The notes under the pieces: generated by a model | Database searches by the model: none | Seen by the model: the letters and a program-made list of their open reading frames with translations, nothing else | What the model was told of the DNA's origin: nothing | DNA from: Pseudeuparius sepicola | Lineage: Eukaryota > Arthropoda > Insecta > Coleoptera > Anthribidae | Assembly: GCA_963920635.1 (NCBI GenBank) | Contig: OY987302.1 | Span: 44,271,500-44,335,499, forward strand | DNA: 64,000 nucleotides | Direction: 5' to 3' | Shown: piece after piece, positions 47,729 to 58,721 of the stretch | Position numbering within the stretch: position 1 is the stretch's first letter | Layout: every line of letters starts with the position of its first letter | Made by a program: the position numbers and the translations under genes

Positions 47729-47879
47729 TTGATTTCAAGTCAAGTCAAGTCAAGTAGCTTGAATATCAAGTCAAGCCATGAATCTCTAGTACCTATACCA
47801 CAGGTTATATTAACTAAGCTGTGCCTATACTTTATTCTTTACGCATCTACACCCGCACTTATCTACAAAGAGTGGCCGA

Positions 47880-48115
47880 CGATCCGAGACGAACGAGATG
47901 AAGGTTATGTCAGTGCGGGCGGGCGGAAAAAGCGGCGCGCAGGCCATGCGGCGCGGCAGCTCCGTTGACGAGGAGTTCAAGTTCAGGCCCCGACACCCGA
48001 GACGTCTCACTTGGGAACGCGATCGCATCTCGTCGGAGGCTGCGATGCAGAAGGACGCGCGACGCGCTCCGTTTGTTTACAAACACAGATGCAGACGAGA
48101 CGTGGGAATCTTTTT
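47880..48115. other. GC-rich, CpG-rich block in the left arm
   Basis: Markedly richer in G, C and CG dinucleotides than its surroundings, with GGGCGGGCGG, GGCGCGCAGG and ACGCGCGACGCGC. Several overlapping short frames cross it on both strands; none has a recognisable domain. It could be a captured promoter-like or exon segment, or part of a transposon. The mirrored copy is at 52837-53072. Confidence 0.5.
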
Positions 48116-48196
48116 ATCTCAACCGTAATTACCTATCTTTTTACTTCTACTTACGCACTCTGCACAATAATACAATGGCGTTGGTCAGTTCAATAT

Positions 48197-48500
48197 AATA
48201 ATAATAATAATAATTCTCACCCTCACAATACTCCAAACTAGGAGTACCCCAGAAGCAACTGAATGCTTGTGCAGGGAAGGAGGTCAAATTACTATTATTT
48301 TGTCCAACTAGGATAGCATTCGCTCAAGTACTACGGAAGACCCTAGAAAACCGTAGTAATCCCAATGAGTGCTGGACCATTAGCAAATCACACTGATAAA
48401 GCTATTGAAGAGCAATATTCAGTGAACCCACAATTTTTCCTGGGCTCTTGTCCATCAGCGGTGTTTTTCTATAAAGACATGTGCATTCAAATTAAAGCAC
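48197..48500 (-). mobile_element. Retroposon R1 fragment, copy 3 (left arm)
   Basis: Begins with (AAT)n, then CTCACCCTCACAATACTCCA, GGAGTACCCCAGAAGCAAC, AGCATTCGCTCAAGTACTAC and GCGGTGTTTTTCTATAAAGA. It lacks the ATTTGCGGCTA-containing segment present in copies 1 and 2, so it has a small internal deletion. Confidence 0.8.
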
Positions 48501-48699
48501 TCTTAAATTTTCATCTTGATTTTCATATAAATAAATTCAACTTTAAAAAATAAATACATATAAAATTGAATGTTCAGCAGATACACATATCAAATTTCGT
48601 ATGAGGTTTTATATAAGCAACTTGGATTCATAAAAAATTATTTCAAAATAATAAATATTCATGTTTACATGCTTACTTAATTATTATCATTATTTCCTA

Positions 48700-49741
48700 T
48701 GGTAAACTTTTATATAATACACTTTTATCATATTATGCAGACGACACCAACATAATTTTCCGGGGTAGTATAGCCTCAATGACGCAATAGCAAAAGCGGA
48801 TGCAGCTTTTTCCACTGTGGCGAAATGGATGAATAAAAATAAATTGACAATAAATAGTGATAAGACAGCATGCGTCGCTTTTCGCTCGGCCAGATCAAAC
48901 ATTGATTTAGACGGTGAGATAACATTATCAGGGAGTACAGTTGGTATCTCTCAGAATGTCAAGTTGCTGAGTCTGTTTGTTGACGAGAACTTAAACTGGT
49001 CTGTAGGTACATATTGACTTTTTGTGTAAAAGACTGAGTTAGTCATGGATTACGTTTTATATCAAAATATTGCAGTATAGAAACGTCCTCAGAACTGCTA
49101 GTTTTCTTTCATATTTGAGGCAAGGTATAGATAGTGATGTAGGGTTTAGTGAGGGATTTTCAGAGGGTCTTTGTCATCAAAAAGTATGCCATTAGGATTA
49201 TTTGTAATATTAACTGCAAAGAATCCTGTAAGGGTGCCCTCAAAACCAACAATATCCTAACGGCATGCGCTGTTTATATTTACAAGTTGATGTTCGCTCG
49301 CATCTGAACCTGTTCAACCAAAATATAGTCAACCATCAACCAGGCATAGAGACCGGCTAACATGTGGTCAACACAGATCGGCTTCATATGAAAGGGGAGC
49401 ACAATAAAATGGCTGTATTCTATATAATCGACTCCCGAATTTTATTAAATCATCATCCTCTCTAGCCATATTTATAAAAACCTTAAAGAAATTCCTTGTG
49501 ACAATCTGCCCCTACACTATGTGCGATTTCTTTGAATCCACAGTGCCCCTGTAATATAATGGTACATTTTAGTAACTTAATTTTTATATTTTTTATGTAC
49601 ATGTATTTTTACATTTTAATATGTTAATTATAATCATAATTGTATTTACTATTTGGAGGTATCTTCATCTTCCTATGTATTGTACATATGAAAATTTGTA
49701 TATTGCACATGAAATAAAGCTATCAATCAATCAATCAATCA
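48700..49741 (+). pseudogene. LINE 3' fragment with (TCAA)n tail (left arm)
   Basis: The end of a non-LTR retrotransposon reverse transcriptase. YYADDTNIIF (active site, near 48731) is followed after a frame change by AKWMNKNKLTINSDKTACVA and a GITLSGSTVGIS-like stretch ending ENLNWS. The rest of the C-terminal domain is degenerate. The 3' UTR ends GAAATAAAGCTATCAATCAA with a tetranucleotide tail. It is 5'-truncated and inactive. Its last ~180 bp also appear inverted at 47560-47728. Confidence 0.82.
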
Positions 49742-50108
49742 ATTATTTATTCAAGGGGTGATTCAGTATTCAGTCCTGATATAAAAAAATTAAACCAAAG
49801 AGTGGAGAGGTCTACCAAAAAGGGAAATGCCAAAAAAATAGTCGAAGTTTAAAATGTGGGACAAATCAACCTTTTCATCTCACGACCAGACATCTCATGA
49901 CCAGACATCAGAAGCCGAAGAGTATATACCTAGTTTCGTACGGCACGTGTGTGAAACGCGGCTTAGTTGCCCCCGCCTCGTAGCGTTGGGGCCTCTGATA
50001 GCCTCTAAAATATCGCTGGTACCCGTGTCTATCCTCGTGCCAGTCGTGCCCATCACTCTACTTTACCTTGGCCCTTGGTGTACAACAGCACTGGCTAGGC
50101 CTGAGACA

Positions 50109-50843
50109 AAATATCGATAAAATCGAAAGTATCGATACTATCGATTTTATCGATACTCGATATTCAATTTCGATAAATCGAAATATCGATTTTATCGAAT
50201 TTTCGATCTTTTCGATTTTATCGATCTTTTCGATTTTATCGATCTTTTCGATTTTATCGATCTTTTCGATTTTATCGATATTTTTGATTTGATCGATCTT
50301 TCCAATTATATCTATTTTTGAAATTGTTTGCAAAAATAAAGGAAATTGCTGCACCCATTAGACCGCGCGCGCAGCAAGCCGATCGGCCTTTTTTGGTCTA
50401 GCTTCTTAAATAAAATTGATTCTATCGATTTTATCAATAAGATCAATTATATCGATAAGATCGATCTTATCGATCATATCGATAAAATCGATCTTATCGA
50501 TATAATTGATCTTATTGATAAAATCGATAGAATCAATTTTATTTAAGAAGCTAGACCAAAAAAGGCCGATCGGCTTGCTGCGCGCGCGGTCTAATGGGTG
50601 CAGCAATTTCCTTTATTTTTGCAAACAATTTCAAAAATAGATATAATTGGAAAGATCGATCAAATCAAAAATATCGATAAAATCGAAAAGATCGATAAAA
50701 TCGAAAAGATCGATAAAATCGAAAAGATCGATAAAATCGAAAAGATCGAAAATTCGATAAAATCGATATTTCGATTTATCGAAATTGAATATCGAGTATC
50801 GATAAAATCGATAGTATCGATACTTTCGATTTTATCGATATTT
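50109..50843. repeat. Central ATCGAT tract spanning the palindrome axis
   Basis: Two mirror copies of the ATCGAT/TATCGATA tract meet at the axis (50475-50477). Each half has about four GATCGATAAAATCGAAAA units and a CGCGCGCGGTC-like island (near 50370 and 50582). The sequence next to the axis alternates ATCGAT, AATTGAT and TTATCGAT, so it is palindromic at several scales. Confidence 0.92.
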
Positions 50844-51210
50844 TGTCTCAGGCCTAGCCAGTGCTGTTGTACACCAAGGGCCAAGGTAAAGTAGAGTGAT
50901 GGGCACGACTGGCACGAGGATAGACACGGGTACCAGCGATATTTTAGAGGCTATCAGAGGCCCCAACGCTACGAGGCGGGGGCAACTAAGCCGCGTTTCA
51001 CACACGTGCCGTACGAAACTAGGTATATACTCTTCGGCTTCTGATGTCTGGTCATGAGATGTCTGGTCGTGAGATGAAAAGGTTGATTTGTCCCACATTT
51101 TAAACTTCGACTATTTTTTTGGCATTTCCCTTTTTGGTAGACCTCTCCACTCTTTGGTTTAATTTTTTTATATCAGGACTGAATACTGAATCACCCCTTG
51201 AATAAATAAT

Positions 51211-52252
51211 TGATTGATTGATTGATTGATAGCTTTATTTCATGTGCAATATACAAATTTTCATATGTACAATACATAGGAAGATGAAGATACCTCCAAA
51301 TAGTAAATACAATTATGATTATAATTAACATATTAAAATGTAAAAATACATGTACATAAAAAATATAAAAATTAAGTTACTAAAATGTACCATTATATTA
51401 CAGGGGCACTGTGGATTCAAAGAAATCGCACATAGTGTAGGGGCAGATTGTCACAAGGAATTTCTTTAAGGTTTTTATAAATATGGCTAGAGAGGATGAT
51501 GATTTAATAAAATTCGGGAGTCGATTATATAGAATACAGCCATTTTATTGTGCTCCCCTTTCATATGAAGCCGATCTGTGTTGACCACATGTTAGCCGGT
51601 CTCTATGCCTGGTTGATGGTTGACTATATTTTGGTTGAACAGGTTCAGATGCGAGCGAACATCAACTTGTAAATATAAACAGCGCATGCCGTTAGGATAT
51701 TGTTGGTTTTGAGGGCACCCTTACAGGATTCTTTGCAGTTAATATTACAAATAATCCTAATGGCATACTTTTTGATGACAAAGACCCTCTGAAAATCCCT
51801 CACTAAACCCTACATCACTATCTATACCTTGCCTCAAATATGAAAGAAAACTAGCAGTTCTGAGGACGTTTCTATACTGCAATATTTTGATATAAAACGT
51901 AATCCATGACTAACTCAGTCTTTTACACAAAAAGTCAATATGTACCTACAGACCAGTTTAAGTTCTCGTCAACAAACAGACTCAGCAACTTGACATTCTG
52001 AGAGATACCAACTGTACTCCCTGATAATGTTATCTCACCGTCTAAATCAATGTTTGATCTGGCCGAGCGAAAAGCGACGCATGCTGTCTTATCACTATTT
52101 ATTGTCAATTTATTTTTATTCATCCATTTCGCCACAGTGGAAAAAGCTGCATCCGCTTTTGCTATTGCGTCATTGAGGCTATACTACCCCGGAAAATTAT
52201 GTTGGTGTCGTCTGCATAATATGATAAAAGTGTATTATATAAAAGTTTACCA
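51211..52252 (-). pseudogene. LINE 3' fragment (right arm copy)
   Basis: Mirror copy of 48700-49741, encoding the same YYADDTNIIF and WMNKNKLTINSDKTAC segments on the minus strand (ORF at 51935-52135). Same truncation and same tail. Confidence 0.82.
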
Positions 52253-52451
52253 TAGGAAATAATGATAATAATTAAGTAAGCATGTAAACATGAATATTTA
52301 TTATTTTGAAATAATTTTTTATGAATCCAAGTTGCTTATATAAAACCTCATACGAAATTTGATATGTGTATCTGCTGAACATTCAATTTTATATGTATTT
52401 ATTTTTTAAAGTTGAATTTATTTATATGAAAATCAAGATGAAAATTTAAGA

Positions 52452-52755
52452 GTGCTTTAATTTGAATGCACATGTCTTTATAGAAAAACACCGCTGATGG
52501 ACAAGAGCCCAGGAAAAATTGTGGGTTCACTGAATATTGCTCTTCAATAGCTTTATCAGTGTGATTTGCTAATGGTCCAGCACTCATTGGGATTACTACG
52601 GTTTTCTAGGGTCTTCCGTAGTACTTGAGCGAATGCTATCCTAGTTGGACAAAATAATAGTAATTTGACCTCCTTCCCTGCACAAGCATTCAGTTGCTTC
52701 TGGGGTACTCCTAGTTTGGAGTATTGTGAGGGTGAGAATTATTATTATTATTATT
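52452..52755 (+). mobile_element. Retroposon R1 fragment, copy 4 (right arm)
   Basis: Mirror copy of 48197-48500, in the opposite orientation; it ends in GTGAGGGTGAGAATTATTAT on the plus strand. Confidence 0.8.
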
Positions 52756-53149
52756 ATATTGAACTGACCAACGCCATTGTATTATTGTGCAGAGTGCGTA
52801 AGTAGAAGTAAAAAGATAGGTAATTACGGTTGAGATAAAAAGATTCCCACGTCTCGTCTGCATCTGTGTTTGTAAACAAACGGAGCGCGTCGCGCGTCCT
52901 TCTGCATCGCAGCCTCCGACGAGATGCGATCGCGTTCCCAAGTGAGACGTCTCGGGTGTCGGGGCCTGAACTTGAACTCCTCGTCAACGGAGCTGCCGCG
53001 CCGCATGGCCTGCGCGCCGCTTTTTCCGCCCGCCCGCACTGACATAACCTTCATCTCGTTCGTCTCGGATCGTCGGCCACTCTTTGTAGATAAGTGCGGG
53101 TGTAGATGCGTAAAGAATAAAGTATAGGCACAGCTTAGTTAATATAACC

Positions 53150-53815
53150 TGTGGTATAGGTACTAGAGATTCATGGCTTGACTTGATATTCAAGCTACTT
53201 GACTTGACTTGACTTGAAATCAAGTCAAGTTCAAGTCAAGTAGTAATTTTCCAATATCAAGTCAAGTCAAGTATTTATTTCTCAAGTAATTGAAAAATCA
53301 AGTTTTTCTTGATTTTTTATCAATTTCAAATTTTATTATCAGTTAGGACAGTTAGGTAAATGTAAATAATAATAATAAACCTTTGCATTGTACACTTTTT
53401 TTTGCAAAACTAGGAAAAAACGAAAATAAACTATTTTAAGTCCGTACCAAAACTACGTGTATAGTCTGTGTAACAACAAAAACTTCTATTTGTTTCACGT
53501 TAACACCGTTCAAAGTACTTTTTTTTTAATATATAAACATTTTTCTCGGAAAGTTGGTTCTTATTTTGTGTGTTAATAATAAATAAACATGTTCACAAGT
53601 AAAAGTAAATTTTATTTTATTGCCAATTTTAGAGATTCATGGCTTGACTTAATATTCAAGCTACTTGACTTGACTTGACTTCAAATCAAGTCAAATTCAA
53701 GTCAAGTAGTAATTTTCCAATATCAAGTCAAGTCAAATATTTCATTTGTCAAAAGCTTGATTTTCAAGTCAAGTTATTTGTTAAAATGTCAAGCTACTTG
53801 ACTTGATGAAACCCT
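53150..53815. repeat. CAAGT/ACTTG-rich repeat, duplicated internally
   Basis: Two related blocks (about 53165-53300 and 53635-53760) share ATTCATGGCTTGACTT, TTCAAGCTACTTGACTTGAC and AGTAATTTTCCAATATCAAG. The sequence ends with GACTTGATGAAACCCTAATAG. Subterminal arrays of a short motif and its complement are typical of some DNA transposons, but I found no terminal repeat or target duplication. The palindrome border falls within the first block. Confidence 0.65.
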
Positions 53816-53950
53816 AATAGGTACCTACTTTTCTCGGAACCAAATCAATTTAGGAAAATAATCAAAATAGTCAAAATAAATAAAATGCCATGTCTATGTT
53901 ATATTTAATCAAAACAATAACACGAGAAACAAACACACGCACAAAACTAT

Positions 53951-54330
53951 GTACAGAGTGATTCAGTTTTATTCTGCGACACTTCAACAGGTGATAGAAA
54001 ACCCAAAAATAACCGCACTTTCTTCTATAAACTATATCATTTTAAGGCATTATAAAAAAGTTACAGGGTGTTAAATTTGTAAGGAATATGCGGAATTTAT
54101 TGAATTTTTACCAAACTAGTTGAGATATTTAAGTCATATTTGGTATACGTTATAGCGGCATGGGTTAGCATAAAACCTGTTAATATTAAGCACCTTGAAC
54201 AACCAGTGGCGTAGAAGTGGGTAATTAGTATAATTGTTTTTAGAAAAAAAGAACCACCTTTTATAGCAATAAAATGTATTCAATTTTTTATGTAAATTTT
54301 AATTTTAAACAAAAATGCCCTCTTGGAAAT
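53951..54330. repeat. One-arm copy of the 25336-26571 foldback family
   Basis: Similar to the left arm of the 25.3-kb element: AAACTATATC, AAAAAGTTACAGGGTGTTAAA, ACTAGTTGAGATATTTAAGTC, AGCATAAAACCTGTTAATAT, ACCAGTGGCG and TGCCCTCTTGG. It begins at a GTACAGAGTGATTCAG tip. No second arm follows. Confidence 0.8.
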
Positions 54331-56480
54331 TTTTTGTATGTGTCCCTAAACAAGAATTAGCAGTCAGTTTTTTTTTTCAAAACAAATTCCTTTATCTTGT
54401 ACACGACTGTTTGAAATTTACAACTGAAAAGAACAAAGTTACCTTCATTGAATGCGCATTTCAAATATCTCTCTACAAAACAAAAAAAGTTAATCAAAAT
54501 CGGTCAATCGGTCAACAAATAAAGATTTTATAAGGACTGTAAATCCTAAACGTGGACACACTTCATACAGGATGTTCCGTAATGATGTGCAAATAATATT
54601 TGGAGAAAGTATTCTACAGGTGGTTTTAAGGGTCTTTCATATAAAAATTTTTGGATTTAAGACTCCCCGCAAAGTTGTTCGAGCCTTAAGAGAGACAACA
54701 TTTTTTTTTTTCAAAAAACGGTGGAACCTAGATATTTGAACTTCAGAATACGTTGAAAGACACATTACGGTAGAATTACCTTTTGCGCCCTATATGAATC
54801 CTAAGGGTGAAACTCCTATTTGTCTTTTCTACAAAACCTTTTTTTTAAGTTATATAGTTTATTTAAAAGGAAAAATTTGTGTTCTCTGGCGCAATTAATT
54901 TAGAAACTTTTTTTACTCTTGTTATTTTTTTATAAACTAAATAGATTGGCTGGAAAACAAAAAATCGTGGTTTTGTTCCATATTTAAATATAGTTATTGA
55001 CACTTATACGATTACGTAAAAACATAGTAGGGGGGTGTCATTTTTGTCACTTTCGTATTTACCTATGCATTGCGATAGTCGAAGTTGGTTGGTTGTGTGG
55101 TATTCATCAGGACTATTTTTTGTGACAGATATAAGTTTATTTTAAAAATCATACCGAGTCAGTTAATGAAACTCAAAGAAATAGTTTACATTTTTTAGTG
55201 TATGGGATACAACTTATTTGTTACTTAAGGTCCTAGGGGTAGGTATCTGTTTATATTCCGGGTATCACCATATTTCAATGGCTCTACGTTCTTATACTAG
55301 TGTCCAATAAATGTGTATACAGTTAACATACTATTGATTATATCCCTTTTTTCTGTCTTCATTGTATTCACACAATAAGTAGGTACAATAGATACATTTT
55401 TCATTTCTTCATATCACTTTTGAGAAAGTTTTAGAATTGTATACACTATCAAATATCACTAAGGTTAAAATAAACGAAACGCACATTCTCTTTTGTGGAA
55501 ATACGACACTTTAGGAAAGAAATAAAAGGGTTTCAAAATAAAAATACTTATATATTTTTATAAACAGTTCAAAACATTATATTTTACAAATATGTACCTA
55601 ATAGTGAAGATAAATTCCAATTAATTTTACTGGTTCAAACGAGTTTTAAATAAAGCTTATGGGCGTTTTTATTAATGAAATGTTAAATTGTAAATCTCTC
55701 ATACACGAAACAATATATTCACAGGTGCGCTTTTAATTATACTTATTAGCAAATAAAACTACTTATATAAGATGAAGTTTACTGCAACACCTTGCCGAAA
55801 TCGAAACAATATTAATTTGTTAGCAGACTTCCGATCTTTATCTTCGATCTACATTTTATTCCACTTTACGAACGTGAACGATCGGCTGACCCAAAACAAA
55901 TCTAGTTCCTGAACAATACCACGCGTGAAGGTCGTTTTGTGAGTGTAGATTAATTATTGAGAATAGATTTAAATACGGAGAACGAGAACTACAACGTGCA
56001 AAGGCGTCAACCTTGCCACTATTATGTCCTCTCTGAAATTCGCACCGAGGGTATTACGTAATCGAAGTCTGCTGTTGCGAATTGACAAGTGCATACCGGG
56101 CATTAATCGGCTTGCCGCACAAATGGAATGAGGAGAAAGGAACTTACTTCGTACACAGTACGGTACTTGTGTGGGTAAATTATTGCAGTGGCTACATTCG
56201 TTTGATTAGGTAGGTATATACTAACTATGGACCAACACTATATTAAAGACCTGTACAGGGTGATTGGTTATATATTCCGTTTCCTCATTGATTAAGGTAT
56301 TCGGATTCCTTATTCAATGGTTTCCTTGTAACTGTTTAGTATCAAGACATAGAAAAGAGTTTAAATTAAAAAGTTGTGTGTATTTTGATCTAGAAAAAAA
56401 AAATAACGACGCTTTTTTCATAAAGCGATATATCTCATTTAATTTGATTTAATAAAAAAATGTAAAACTTATTGTTCCAT
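54331..56480. other. Intergenic stretch with two lone MITE tips
   Basis: TACAGGATGTTCCGTAATGA near 54567 and GACCAACACTATATTAAAGA near 56229 (followed by a CCTGTACAGGGTGA motif) look like single ends of DNA elements. Their partners were not found. Short ORFs (54315-54533, 56264-56452) carry no recognisable domain. Confidence 0.4.
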
Positions 56481-56809
56481 TATTTTTGTAATGAAAAACT
56501 TAAAATTGTTTCAACTAAACCGTGCGGCGACGCATCGTGACAGGGGCTGTCAGCGGCGAACGATTTTCGTCTATTGTCGATGGCTAAGTTGATAAAAGTA
56601 TAAGATTTAGGTTCATAAATCAAGCATTTTACTTTACCTGCCGCAAATGCGGCAGCTAAAGGTCTTGATTTCACTGCAAAATAAAGCGTTTGTTTACCTC
56701 CGGAAATCTGTATGGTAATGTATAGTTTTACAGACGGTCGGCCATAAAATATATTTATAGGTGATTTAATTTTCGAGCCCAAAAGAGCCCAAATTTTACT
56801 GTAATCCAT
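56480..56809 (-). CDS. Unrecognised 109-codon ORF, doubtful
   Basis: A single ORF with an ATG start in a locally less AT-rich stretch. The product begins MDYSKIWALLGSKIKSP and includes YGRPSVKLYITIQI and KSRPLAAAFAAGKVK. I recognise no family. No promoter, splice signal or partner gene supports it, and it lies about 0.9 kb from a decayed recombinase gene. It could be a chance frame, an exon or a transposon remnant. Confidence 0.2.
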   Translation of the reverse strand: MDYSKIWALLGSKIKSPINIFYGRPSVKLYITIQISGGKQTLYFAVKSRPLAAAFAAGKVKCLIYEPKSYTFINLAIDNRRKSFAADSPCHDASPHGLVETILSFSLQK

Positions 56810-57690
56810 ACAACTAAACTAATGCCACAATATATATAAATTTTGTCGGTTCCTGCAAACAATTTGCATGTTAGACCTTTATATGGGACTTATCCTTGAA
56901 TCTGGACGAAGTCCAAATCGGGACTAATCGCAGAAAATAAAATTGGAGTCCATTCCTGCTGCTGCCAATTTAAATGTTCTTGTATAAATTGTAACCTGGT
57001 TGTACGATTTTCTCGTGATAATGCTGGAACTCTTACAGACCGGAGCCTGTTTCGGACAGTTTTGTATTCGACCCTTAGGTTATTTTGATGTGTATATTAT
57101 TATACCTAATTCTTGTAGCAAGTTCAATAGCCTTCAGTAGAAGAACGTCTATTTTATATTTTCTAAAGTCTGATATTTAAAAACATTTTTTTATAATTTT
57201 TTCATGCAGTACACAATTTATTTTGCTGCTTTACAACCAAAATCTTTTTCTGATATGTGTATGAATATTCTTTTAACTCCAAAAATATATATTTTTCCAC
57301 TACGAACCCTAAAAAGCATGTATTATTGACCCATCATTAACCCGAGAAGTTGATTTTCTCTCCCGAGGTCAATAATAATTTATTATTGACCAAGGTCAAT
57401 AATGAATTGACGTCACGGGTCACTAGTAATAGGCTCTTCTATGTACGGCACAATTTCGTATTATTATACAACCCTGCTTACTTATTTCACTGATTTTTTT
57501 TTAATTTGTATTAAACGCTGAAGACACGCCAATGTAGATATTTTTACTTGTGGACCCTGCCCACAAAACAGAAATCTAACCTTCCCTTCCCCCACCTCCA
57601 CCTAACCGTTCTAACCTAAAATTAGTAACAACAGCTGATGAAACAACGTTTATTTAAGTATTTGGGAAAACAAAAATTACAAATTACAAC
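56810..57690. other. Intergenic stretch with a short palindrome
   Basis: AGGTCAATAATAATTTATTATTGACC-type symmetry near 57375-57402 is followed by a further GGTCAATAATGA. No gene seen. Confidence 0.45.
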
Positions 57691-57695
57691 TGAAA

Positions 57696-58721
57696 CTAAT
57701 TATTATTATTAATGTAATAATTGACTGTGCAATTGTAACAAGTCATATTAATTAAACCTGTTGCAGTGCTTGTATTTGTAACCGGAATATTAATGTGTTG
57801 ATTGTTTAAGTGAATATTATCCGATATTTTTTGTGTAACACTGGCGGGATTTCTCGATTCTATATTAGCAAAGGGACTAGAACTACCAATATCAAATAAC
57901 TGTTCATCACGAGGTTCATTATGACTATCATTTGGATGGATAGTGTTATCGCTCTGCGCAACTACAGGTACTGATGTAGCACTGTAAACTGGCCTTTGAA
58001 CCATTTTAGCTATTCTTTTTTTGGAAGCCAGAGATTCTTCAATATACCCTTCGGCAACAGTGGAAGATTTCCAACCTCCGTGCTGTTTTACAGTTATAAG
58101 ATCGCCACCATTTTCCGCTAAAATAGTGGCCGAAGTCCTTCTGAATGAATGGCCAGTGTATCTCTCTGGTTCTGATAGTCCCAAGAAACTTGCAATCACT
58201 TTTGTGTCAAGTACAACCTAGTAAGTAATAAAGTAATTATTGTTTATTGTAAATATGTAAATATATGTAAAGTAGATCGAGGCACGTTTAGGTAGGTACC
58301 TTTGCTGTTAAAAACACTTCGTCTGGTGCGTCTCTCAAAAATCGTGCAATTTAATCTTTAAAAACAAGTGATTTTTTCGCTACATAATTAGTATTTTGCC
58401 TTTTCAAAAATGCTACCAGTTTAAAATACTTCGAAATGTAAATATTTTCCTTCAATGAAATCGTGAATTTTAACATAGAAAACGTTGCCCACAAGCTTGA
58501 TGATTTCTTGTTTTCAGCTTGCGTTTGAAAATATACCAATAATATGTTTTCAGAAATAGTTTGCACCAGTCTTTAAACATTGTATAAGTTTTTAAGTAAA
58601 CACTTTTCGACTTCTGTGGAAGCAACTGATCATTAATCTTTTGTGCCTCTTCTCTTATTTCCGGAGGAGTGCAGAATATGTTTGGCGAGGATGAGCCATC
58701 ATGATAATTATTATCACACAT
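57696..58721 (-). pseudogene. Crypton-like tyrosine recombinase gene, decayed, with one intron
   Basis: The N-terminal segment begins MCDNNYHDGSSS and includes PPEIREEAQKINDQLLPQKS, a core-binding-type start. After a frameshift near 58560 it continues as SSSLWATFSMLKFTISLKEN, and after an in-frame TAA near 58351 as RDAPDEVFLTAK. A plausible intron (58218-58299, GT...AG, 82 nt) joins this to VVLDTKVIASFLGLSEPERY. The catalytic end has GHSFRRT (the HxxR motif), QHGGWKSS (His/Trp position) and AEGYIEES (nucleophile Tyr). The usual segment between AKVVL and KVIASFL, which carries the first catalytic Arg, is missing. About 110 low-complexity codons with many Asn follow. Crypton assignment is inference from family resemblance; a domesticated relative is possible but the lesions argue against function. 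Confidence 0.75.

Larger units (their letters stand above)
47729..50474. repeat. Left arm of the 5.5-kb palindrome
   Basis: Every position x here is the complement of position 100952-x in the right arm wherever I checked (rare mismatches close to the axis). Contents from outside to axis: CAAGT repeats, a GC-rich block (47880-48115), R1 retroposon (48197-48500), a LINE 3' fragment (48700-49741) with a TCAATCAATCAATC tail, a unique stretch, and half of the ATCGAT tract. Identical ORF translations on opposite strands of the two arms result from this symmetry. Confidence 0.95.
50478..53223. repeat. Right arm of the 5.5-kb palindrome
   Basis: Inverted copy of 47729-50474, separated from it by three unpaired bases at 50475-50477. 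The outer border at 53223/53224 lies inside a CAAGT tract that continues to the right (53224-53815). The right arm therefore looks like the native copy and the left arm the duplicate. Confidence 0.95.
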
